Shown here piece by piece: positions 16,220-23,482 of a stretch of DNA of 52,126 nucleotides. The DNA lies in assembly GCA_028284885.1 (NCBI GenBank), contig JANQQW010000386.1:1-52126 (forward strand), written 5' to 3'. Source of the DNA: Planctomycetaceae bacterium. Its GTDB lineage: Bacteria; Planctomycetota; Planctomycetia; Planctomycetales; Planctomycetaceae. A program made the translations under genes and the position numbers. Under the pieces are notes generated by a model. That model saw only the letters and a program-made list of their open reading frames with translations, ran no database searches and had not been told where the DNA came from. Position 1 is the stretch's first letter. Each line of letters opens with the position of its first letter.

Positions 16220-18850
16220 ATGTCTCGCAGAACGTTCTCGGCACTCGCCACCGTTGCCCTGCTCGCCTTGACGGCCCAGTCGGTCATGGCCGGCCCCATC
16301 TTCCTTCGCGGGAAGATCGTCGACGGCCGGTTCGTCGCCCCGGAGAAGCCCGCCGAGGAGGTGCCGGCTGAGGGCGACGTGGCCGAACCCGCGGCACCCG
16401 AGGCGGCCGAAACCTCGGCGGAGGCCGAAACGAACGCCGAGCTTCGCTACACGATCCGCTACGCGACCATCACCGGGGAGGTCAACAGCTACGGCCCGAA
16501 GTTCGAGGCCGAGGAGGTCGTCACCGGGCCCGAGACACCCGAGACGGTCGTCGCCGTCGTTCCGATGGCGAAGCAGCCGAACCGCTGGCGGGACGTGGAA
16601 CTCCACGCTGGGCCGACTTCGGCCAAGCGAGAGGCCGTCGAGCACTTCGTCCTTGGTGGCGAGAAGGCGGAGGCGTTCCTGCAGCGGCTCGTGAAGGAGA
16701 CCGGCGACGTCGGCTTTGCGTCGTTCATCGGCCGTTCGATCCTCGTCGTTCCGGAGTTCGAGCTCTCGCGGCGGGTCAACGTCCTGCTGAAGGCGAACTA
16801 CCGGCAGATCGAGGGCGAGGAGTTCCCCGAAGTCGTGCTGCCCGTGCCGCAGACCAAGTGGGCCAGCGGACCGGTCGAGCGGCTGTCGATCTCCGTCGAT
16901 CTCGACATGGCCGACCCGCTCCGCACCGTCTTCAGCCCGACCCACCAAGCCGAGATCGAACGGGGCCACCTGACCGCGGCCACGGTCGAGGTCCGGCAGT
17001 CCGACTTGCACAGCGAGAACGACTTCCGCCTGCTCTGGGTGGAGGACGAGGGGGATCTCGGCCTTCGCTTCCTGCCGTTCCGGCTCGACGGCGAGGAGGA
17101 CGGCTACTTCGTGCTCGTCGGCAACCCGACCGGCCGCGCCGACGGCAGCGACGTCCTCGACAAGGACGTGACGTTCGTGCTCGACACCTCCGGCTCGATG
17201 CGGGGCGAGAAGATCGAGCAGTGCCGTGCCGCCATCGAGTACTGCCTCGACCAACTCGGCGAGAACGACCGGTTCAACGTCGTCACGTTCGGCAGCGAGG
17301 TCACGTCGTTCCGGCCGAACCTCGTTCCGAACACGGCCGCGAACCACGTGGCCGCCCGGGACTTCGTCGACGACATCGTTGCCCACGGGCGGACGAACGT
17401 CGGCGGGGCCCTGGAAGCCGCCCTCGCCGGCGACCTCACCGAGGGTCGTCCGCGGATCACGATCTTCCTGACCGACGGCACGCCGACCGCGGGCGAGCTC
17501 GTCCCCGAGAAGATCCTCGAGTCCGCCGCGGCCGCCAACACGTCGAAGTCGCCCGTCTACGTGCTGGGAGTCGGGCACGACGTGAACGTCCACCTGCTCG
17601 ACCGTCTCGCCGAGGCGAGCGAGGGAGCGGCCGAGTTCGTCGACCCGGACGAGGAGATCGACGTGAAGGTCGCCGGGCTGTACGACCGGCTCGCCCACCC
17701 CGTGCTGACCGACGTCGTCGTCGACTTCGGCGACCTCGACACCCACTCGCTGTTCCCGCGGAAGATTCCGGCCCTGTACCGCAACAGCCAGGTCATGCTC
17801 TTCGGCCGGTACCGCGAAGGGGGTGAGGCGACGGTTCGGGTCGCGGGTACGCTCGCCGGCGAGGACCGGGAGTACGCGCTGCGGATCGACGCCCCCGCCG
17901 AGACGACGGCCAGCACGTTCGACTTCGTCCCGCCGCTGTGGGCCTCGCGGAAGATCGGCTACCTGCTGCAGGAGATGCGACTCCACGGTGAGGAACCCGA
18001 GCTGCTCGAAGAGGTCGTCCGGCTGAGCAAGAAGTACGGCATCGTCACCGAGTACACCCAGTTCGTCGCCGTGCGGGCCGGAGTCGTCCGCGACGGCGGC
18101 CGAGTTCTGGACGGGTTCGCCTACGGGCAACAACTCGCGGCAGCGAACGAGATCCGGAACAACGGCCGGTTTGCCGGGCGGAAACTCCGCTTCGACGAGT
18201 TCCGTGCACAGAACGGCTTCGGCGGACTCGCTCCGGCGGCCGAGTTCGACGAGAAGACGGCCCTCGAGGCGGTCACGCGGCAGATCGCCCAGGCCCGCAA
18301 GCAGGAGACCGGGCGGTGGGCCTTCAACCAGGCCGTGAACGACAAGGACCTGCAGAGCCGCTTCGTCACCACCGGCGTCGCGAACTGCTACGTCGACCGC
18401 CGCGGGCAGACCGTCCACGTCGACCAGTTCGTCAAGCACGTCGGCGGCCGCTGCTTCTACCTCGACCAGGGGATCTGGCAGGAGTCCGAGGAGGCCGGCG
18501 AGCGGAAGGAACGTGTCGTCGAGCTGTACAGCGACGAGTACTTCGACCTGCTCAAGCAGAACGAGGACTTCCGTCGTGCCCAGAAGCTGGGCTGGGCGAT
18601 CTCCATCAACGTCGGCGACGAGCGAGTCGTGGTCGAGAAGGACGGCAAGCGCAGCGATCTGCCCGAGCCCCCCGTAGTCGAGCAACGGGTCGCGCCGCAG
18701 CCGAACGCGAAGGACGTCCCGCGGTTCCAACAGCTCCAGAACGCGATTCCGCAGAACGCCGTCCCGCAGAACTTCCAGCAGAACGACAACCGCATCCAGC
18801 GGCAGTTCGAACGCATCCAACAGGCTCCGAACGGCGGGGAGAACCGATGA
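16220..18850 (+). CDS. Secreted VIT/von Willebrand factor A domain protein
   Basis: This 876-residue protein starts at ATG 16220 with AGGAG just upstream and a signal peptide (MSRRTFSALATVALLALTAQ, cleavage near SVMAG). An Ala/Glu-rich linker precedes a VIT-like domain (about 60-310; FASFIGRSILVVPEFEL and TVFSPTHQAEIERG are family-like). The vWA domain (about 317-490) has an intact metal site, DTSGS beginning at Asp322, and a later TDGTP. A beta-rich region and an alpha-helical region follow. The tail (about 830-876) is low-complexity Gln/Asn/Pro with AIPQNAVPQNF-type repeats. VIT/vWA proteins bind partners through Mg2+ and in planctomycetes are mostly extracytoplasmic. The stop overlaps the next start as ATGA, so both genes are translated together. 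Confidence 0.88.
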   Translation: MSRRTFSALATVALLALTAQSVMAGPIFLRGKIVDGRFVAPEKPAEEVPAEGDVAEPAAPEAAETSAEAETNAELRYTIRYATITGEVNSYGPKFEAEEVVTGPETPETVVAVVPMAKQPNRWRDVELHAGPTSAKREAVEHFVLGGEKAEAFLQRLVKETGDVGFASFIGRSILVVPEFELSRRVNVLLKANYRQIEGEEFPEVVLPVPQTKWASGPVERLSISVDLDMADPLRTVFSPTHQAEIERGHLTAATVEVRQSDLHSENDFRLLWVEDEGDLGLRFLPFRLDGEEDGYFVLVGNPTGRADGSDVLDKDVTFVLDTSGSMRGEKIEQCRAAIEYCLDQLGENDRFNVVTFGSEVTSFRPNLVPNTAANHVAARDFVDDIVAHGRTNVGGALEAALAGDLTEGRPRITIFLTDGTPTAGELVPEKILESAAAANTSKSPVYVLGVGHDVNVHLLDRLAEASEGAAEFVDPDEEIDVKVAGLYDRLAHPVLTDVVVDFGDLDTHSLFPRKIPALYRNSQVMLFGRYREGGEATVRVAGTLAGEDREYALRIDAPAETTASTFDFVPPLWASRKIGYLLQEMRLHGEEPELLEEVVRLSKKYGIVTEYTQFVAVRAGVVRDGGRVLDGFAYGQQLAAANEIRNNGRFAGRKLRFDEFRAQNGFGGLAPAAEFDEKTALEAVTRQIAQARKQETGRWAFNQAVNDKDLQSRFVTTGVANCYVDRRGQTVHVDQFVKHVGGRCFYLDQGIWQESEEAGERKERVVELYSDEYFDLLKQNEDFRRAQKLGWAISINVGDERVVVEKDGKRSDLPEPPVVEQRVAPQPNAKDVPRFQQLQNAIPQNAVPQNFQQNDNRIQRQFERIQQAPNGGENR

Positions 18851-21096
18851 CACGGACCGTCCTGACTCTCCTCGCAGGACTGGCCGTCCTGCCATTGGCC
18901 CCACGTTCGGCCGCGGCCCAGCAGCCCGACGTGACGGCGAAACGGATTCGCGTCGCCATCGACGACGCCGTGCTCCACATGCGGACGCTGCACCGCGAGG
19001 ACGGCGTCATCTCGGACAACAACACGACCTACCTCGCGGCACTCGCCCTGCTCGCCGCCGGGGCCGACCCGGTCTCCGACAAGCAGCTCCAGAAGACGCT
19101 CGACTGGCTCGCCGGCCAGGAGCCGGACAACACCTACCTGCGGGGAATCCGGGCGAACGTCTGGGAGTACGCCCTGCGACGAACACCCGAGAACAAGAAG
19201 TACCGGCAGCTGCTGAAGAACGACTTCGACTGGCTCATCAAGGCGCTCGGCAACAAAGAGGGCTGGCGGTACACACTGAGCGGCGGCGGCTGGGACAACT
19301 CCTGCACGCAGTACGGGGTGTTGGGGGTGTGGGCCGCCCAGCGGGCCGGTTTCGAGCCGGGCGACAAGTTCTGGAACACGCTCTCCAAGCACTTTCGCGA
19401 GTCGCAGTCCCGTGACGGCGGCTGGACGTACACCGGCAAGGGGGACGCGACCGGCAACCACAACATGACGACCGCCGGCCTCGCCAGCGTGTTCCTCGTC
19501 TACGACTCGCACCACGCGAAGACCGTCTTCGACCGCGCGAACCCGCCCGACCTCGAGAAGGGGGACCTCGGCGAGGTGCTGAAGTCGATGGACCGCGGCG
19601 TCGAGTGGTTCTCCAAGAACGGCGGCGCCCAAGGCGGCTACTTCTACTACGGGATCGAGCGGACCGGCGTTGCCAGCGGCCGCAAGTACTTCGGCGACTA
19701 CGACTGGTTCGCCGACGGCTCCGCCCGCATCGTCGCCGCCCAACGCGGTGACGGCAGCATCCCGCTCTGCCGATGGGGCCAGCAGTACGGCACCCCGTTG
19801 TGCACGCTGTTCCTGGTCTACGGCGGAGCCCCGGTCGCCTTCAACAAGCTGCAGTACGGCGACGGCTACGACTGGAACCTGAACCCCCGCGACCTCGCCA
19901 ACCTCTCCAAGGACCTCTGGTCCGCGTACGAGAGCCCCGTCAACTGGCAGACGGTCTCGATCGACGCCCCGGCCACCGAGTTCGAGGCCCCGATCCTGTT
20001 CGTCAGCGGGTCGAAGGCAGCCGAGTTCACCGAAGAGCAGATGCTGAAGCTCCGCGAGTACGTTCTCCGCGGCGGCACCATCCTCGCCGAGCCCAGCGAC
20101 CACAGCCCGGAGTTCGCCAAGTCGATGGAACGGCTTCTGGAGAACATGTTCGACCCGCGTGACCACCCGCACGCGACACTGAAGCCGCTCGGCGAGGACC
20201 ACCCGGTCTTCACCGTCCTCGATCAGAATTGGAAACGGCGTCCCAAGCTCCGCGGCGCGTCCGACGGCACGCGGACCTTCTTCATCATCTCCGACGAGTA
20301 CCTCTCCGCGGACTGGCAGCGGAACGAAGTCGACTCGGACTCGTTCCGGCTGGCGACGAACCTGCTGTTCTACGTCACCGACCTCGGCACGCTGCGGCCG
20401 AAGTTCGACTCCATCCTGCCCGAGACGCCGCCCGCCGAGGCGAACGAGCGACCGGTGAGGATCGCCCGCATCTGGCACGGCGGCTCCGAGGGACCGCACG
20501 ACTGGGACGCGGGGGCGATGACCTGGAAGGCGTTCGCCCCGTACCTGAAGCACGTCACCGGGTCCGAACTCCAGGAGTCCGGCCCGGCGTTCCTCGACGG
20601 CACGCTGATGCGAGGCGTCAGTGGCAACGACGTGATCCACCTGACCGGTCGCGACGAGCTGATACTCACCCCAGCGGAGAGAACGGGGCTGAAGCAGTTC
20701 GTCGAGAACGGCGGCACGGTTCTCGTCGACGCCTTCGCCGGCTCGGAGACGTTCGCGAAGTCCGCCGAAAAGGTGCTGACCGAGGTGTTCGGCAAGCTCG
20801 AGCCGCTCGCGGACGACCACCCGCTCGCCGAGGGCCGCTTCGCCGGCGGCCAGGATCTCGGCAAGACGGTGCGCTTCAAGCTGACCGCCAGGAAACGACT
20901 GCGGGCGAACGGCGAGCCGACGAGCGGCCAGAAGTTGCTGGTCGCCGCGGTCGACGGCCGACCGGCCGTGCTCTTCTCGAAGTACGACCTCTCCGCCGCC
21001 CTCGCGGGTCAACGCCCCTACGGAGCGGTCGGCTACCAGGCCGACTCGGCCCGCCGCATCGTCTCCAACGTCCTCGCCTACGCCACGCTGGAGTAG
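18847..21096 (+). CDS. Secreted cyclase-fold (prenyltransferase-repeat) and tandem DUF4159 protein
   Basis: A 749-residue protein whose ATG overlaps the stop of the vWA gene by four bases. The signal peptide (MTRTVLTLLAGLAVLPLAPR) ends near SAAAQ. Residues about 25-330 form alpha/alpha-barrel repeats of the squalene cyclase/prenyltransferase type, with QSRDGGWTYTG and a second GWRYTLSGGGWDNS. A catalytic DxDD motif of true cyclases is not seen, so this is probably a structural or ligand-binding use of the fold. From about 340 to 520 is a DUF4159 domain (NPRDLANLSK, APILFVSG, YVLRGGTILAE). From about 545 to 749 a second, related domain repeats the theme (NDVIHLTGRDEL, FVENGGTVLVDAF, RRIVSNVLAYA). 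DUF4159 resembles a class I amidotransferase fold without a proven activity. A strong hairpin closes the transcript. Confidence 0.82.
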   Translation: MTRTVLTLLAGLAVLPLAPRSAAAQQPDVTAKRIRVAIDDAVLHMRTLHREDGVISDNNTTYLAALALLAAGADPVSDKQLQKTLDWLAGQEPDNTYLRGIRANVWEYALRRTPENKKYRQLLKNDFDWLIKALGNKEGWRYTLSGGGWDNSCTQYGVLGVWAAQRAGFEPGDKFWNTLSKHFRESQSRDGGWTYTGKGDATGNHNMTTAGLASVFLVYDSHHAKTVFDRANPPDLEKGDLGEVLKSMDRGVEWFSKNGGAQGGYFYYGIERTGVASGRKYFGDYDWFADGSARIVAAQRGDGSIPLCRWGQQYGTPLCTLFLVYGGAPVAFNKLQYGDGYDWNLNPRDLANLSKDLWSAYESPVNWQTVSIDAPATEFEAPILFVSGSKAAEFTEEQMLKLREYVLRGGTILAEPSDHSPEFAKSMERLLENMFDPRDHPHATLKPLGEDHPVFTVLDQNWKRRPKLRGASDGTRTFFIISDEYLSADWQRNEVDSDSFRLATNLLFYVTDLGTLRPKFDSILPETPPAEANERPVRIARIWHGGSEGPHDWDAGAMTWKAFAPYLKHVTGSELQESGPAFLDGTLMRGVSGNDVIHLTGRDELILTPAERTGLKQFVENGGTVLVDAFAGSETFAKSAEKVLTEVFGKLEPLADDHPLAEGRFAGGQDLGKTVRFKLTARKRLRANGEPTSGQKLLVAAVDGRPAVLFSKYDLSAALAGQRPYGAVGYQADSARRIVSNVLAYATLE

Positions 21097-21117
21097 ACGT
21101 GCGGGTCAACACCGGGC

Positions 21118-21143
21118 GACCGGGGGGGTGAGCCCCCCCGGTC
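21118..21143 (+). terminator. Perfect 11-base-pair GC hairpin, likely terminator
   Basis: The arms 21118-21128 (GACCGGGGGGG) and 21133-21143 are exact reverse complements around a TGAG tetraloop, 22 bases after the DUF4159 gene stop. No T-run follows. It separates the vWA-DUF4159 unit from the next vWA gene. Confidence 0.7.
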
Positions 21144-21255
21144 AAGCGTGCTCGTGAAGTCGGAACATCGAACCATCGGCCGCACGTAACCGGCCGGCTG
21201 ACACCGGCCGCTCGCCCGGCACGCGGCTTCCCGGATCAAACGTTCTCTGGAGGGA

Positions 21256-23478
21256 ATGATGCAACGCCCACTCTCGTTCGCCCTTCTCGCCGGCATCGGC
21301 GTCAGCCTGTTCGCTGCGACCGCGGACGCGTGCTTCGTCCGGTCGCCGCAGCCCGTGCAGGTCTGGCTGGACCACATCACCGTCGACGTCCGCGACCGGA
21401 TCGCCGTCAAGACGTACGACTGCACTTTCAAGAACCCCAACGCCCAAGCCGTCGTCGGCGGCACCTGCTACATGGAGCTCGAGCCGGGCGCTCAGGTCGA
21501 CGACATGACGATCTCCGTCAACGGCAAGGAGGCCCGGGCCGAGATCCTCGACGTCGAGAAGGCGAACGAGGTCTTCCAGGAGATCGTCCGCGAGGGGGGC
21601 AACGCCGCTCTCCTGGAGTACTACGGCAACCAGTTGGTGCAGTCGAAGATCCCCCGCATCGAGCCGAATGGCACGGTCACCGTGAAGCTCCGCTACACGA
21701 CGGTCCTCAGGGAACGAGGCGGCCTCGTGCGGCTGCAGATGTTGAACACGAACCCCAAGGCGAGCATGCAGCCGCTCGAGTCGGCCAGCGTGACCGTCAA
21801 CATCGCGAGCGAGCGTTCGATCAAGAACGTCTACAGCCCGACGCACGAGATCAAGCTCGTCGAGAAGCCGGACTGGGACGTCGCCGTCGAGTGGAGCCAG
21901 GAGAGCTATCTGCCGACGCACCCGTTCGTGCTCTACTACCAGATGGCCGACGAGGGGATCGGGGCCGGGCTCGTCACGCACCGTGAACTCGACGAGCCGG
22001 GCCACTTCATGATGGTCCTCTCGCCGACGATCGGCACCGGCAAGGACAGCGTGCAGGAGCAGGACGTGCTGCCGAAGGACGTCGTGTTCGTCGTCGACAC
22101 GTCCGGCAGCATGCTGCAGGACGGCAAGATGGGGCAGGCTCGCAAGGCGCTCGAGTACTGCGTGAAGAAGCTCCGAGACGGCGACCGGTTCGACGTCGTC
22201 GACTTCAGCACGACGGCCCGTGAGTTCTCGCCCCGCAAGCTCGCCGCGGTGAACGACACGACCCGCGCGAAGGCGCTCCGGTACGTGGAGAAGCTCGCCG
22301 CTCGCGGCGGAACGGCGATCGAGGAGGCGTTGACGCTCGCACTCGACAAGCTGAACGCCGAGGACGACGGCCGCGTGAAGATGATCGTCTTCGCGACCGA
22401 CGGCCTGCCGACCATCGGCGAACGCGAGCCGGAGGAACTCCTGAAACTGGTCGAGAAGAAGAACACCGAGGACGTCCGGCTGTTCGTCTTCGGCGAGGGC
22501 TTCGACGTGAACACGAAGCTGCTCGACTTCCTCGCCCTCGAGCACGACGGCTCGTCCGAGTACGTGCTGCCCGAGGAGGACATCGAGGAGAAGATCGCCG
22601 GGTTCTTCGACCGCGTCGGCTCGCCGATCGGCACGGACCTGAAGCTCGAGATCGAGGGGCTCGTCGTCGAGGACGTCTTCCCCCGCCGCATCGCCGACGT
22701 GCACGCCGGCGAGCAGATCGTCGTCTTCGGCCGGTACACGGGCCACGGCAGGCACACCCTCCGGCTCGTCGGCAACTTCGGCGGCAAGCGGGACGCCTTC
22801 GAGTACGAGTTCGACTTCCCGGAGCTCTCCGAGGACGCGAAGGGGGCGTTCGTGCCGCGGCTGTGGGCTGGGCAGAAGGTCGACTTCCTGCTCAACGAGA
22901 TTCGCCGCAGCGACGAGGAGGATCCCGAACTCGTCGACGAGGTGACGCACCTCGCCAAGCGGTACGGCATCGTCACGCCGTTCACGAGTTTTCTCGTCGT
23001 CGACGACGCCGGCCTGATGACCCGCGAGGAACAGGTGGCGAATTTCAAGCAACGGGTGCGGGCCGACGGCGGGCTGAAGGGCCAGGCGTGGGGACAGTCC
23101 GCCGTGACCAACTTCGCCGTGCAGGCCGAGAACCGCTTCCGCTACCAGGCGAACGGCGGGGCCTCGTCGTTCTACGGGCAGGTCGAGCTCGCCCGGAAGC
23201 AGGAGGGCTTCGACGGAGCCGCGCCGGGTCTGCAGCAGGTGCGTTTCGTCGGCAACTGCACCTTCTACAACTGTCAGAACGTCTGGTACGACAGTCGCTT
23301 CGACGTCGCGGAGGTGGACGAGAAGGAGATTCAGGACGTGACGGTCGGCACCGAGACGTACCTGCAGTTGCTCGCCGACAACCCCGACGTCGCCCCGTCG
23401 ATGGCGCAGGGAGACGTCGTGCTCAACGTCCGCGGCCAGTGGTTCCGCTTCCGCACGAAGGAGCAGAAGCCGAGCTGA
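21256..23478 (+). CDS. Secreted VIT/von Willebrand factor A domain protein
   Basis: This 740-residue protein has a signal peptide (MMQRPLSFALLAGIGVSLFA, cleavage near TADAC) and GGAGG before the ATG at 21256. The VIT domain (about 30-200) is typical: DCTFKNPNAQAV, CYMELEPGAQVDDMTI, then IPRIEPNGTVTVKLRYT and the junction sequence VYSPTHEI. The vWA domain (about 275-445) has an intact metal-binding DTSGS at Asp281 and ATDGLP. A C-terminal helical region and a small cysteine pair (GNCTFYNCQN) end the protein. It is a paralogue in architecture of the 876-residue protein at 16220. The stop is four bases from the stop of the convergent kinase-caspase gene. Confidence 0.9.
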   Translation: MMQRPLSFALLAGIGVSLFAATADACFVRSPQPVQVWLDHITVDVRDRIAVKTYDCTFKNPNAQAVVGGTCYMELEPGAQVDDMTISVNGKEARAEILDVEKANEVFQEIVREGGNAALLEYYGNQLVQSKIPRIEPNGTVTVKLRYTTVLRERGGLVRLQMLNTNPKASMQPLESASVTVNIASERSIKNVYSPTHEIKLVEKPDWDVAVEWSQESYLPTHPFVLYYQMADEGIGAGLVTHRELDEPGHFMMVLSPTIGTGKDSVQEQDVLPKDVVFVVDTSGSMLQDGKMGQARKALEYCVKKLRDGDRFDVVDFSTTAREFSPRKLAAVNDTTRAKALRYVEKLAARGGTAIEEALTLALDKLNAEDDGRVKMIVFATDGLPTIGEREPEELLKLVEKKNTEDVRLFVFGEGFDVNTKLLDFLALEHDGSSEYVLPEEDIEEKIAGFFDRVGSPIGTDLKLEIEGLVVEDVFPRRIADVHAGEQIVVFGRYTGHGRHTLRLVGNFGGKRDAFEYEFDFPELSEDAKGAFVPRLWAGQKVDFLLNEIRRSDEEDPELVDEVTHLAKRYGIVTPFTSFLVVDDAGLMTREEQVANFKQRVRADGGLKGQAWGQSAVTNFAVQAENRFRYQANGGASSFYGQVELARKQEGFDGAAPGLQQVRFVGNCTFYNCQNVWYDSRFDVAEVDEKEIQDVTVGTETYLQLLADNPDVAPSMAQGDVVLNVRGQWFRFRTKEQKPS

Positions 23479-23482
23479 CGCC

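Noticed and set aside
15974-18904. 976-residue minus-strand open frame opposite the first vWA gene
   Set aside because: The real gene has an intact vWA metal site and signal peptide on the plus strand. The antisense frame has no domain.
18457-21012. 851-residue minus-strand open frame opposite the DUF4159 gene
   Set aside because: No motif; the plus-strand frame overlaps the preceding gene by ATGA and has recognisable domains.
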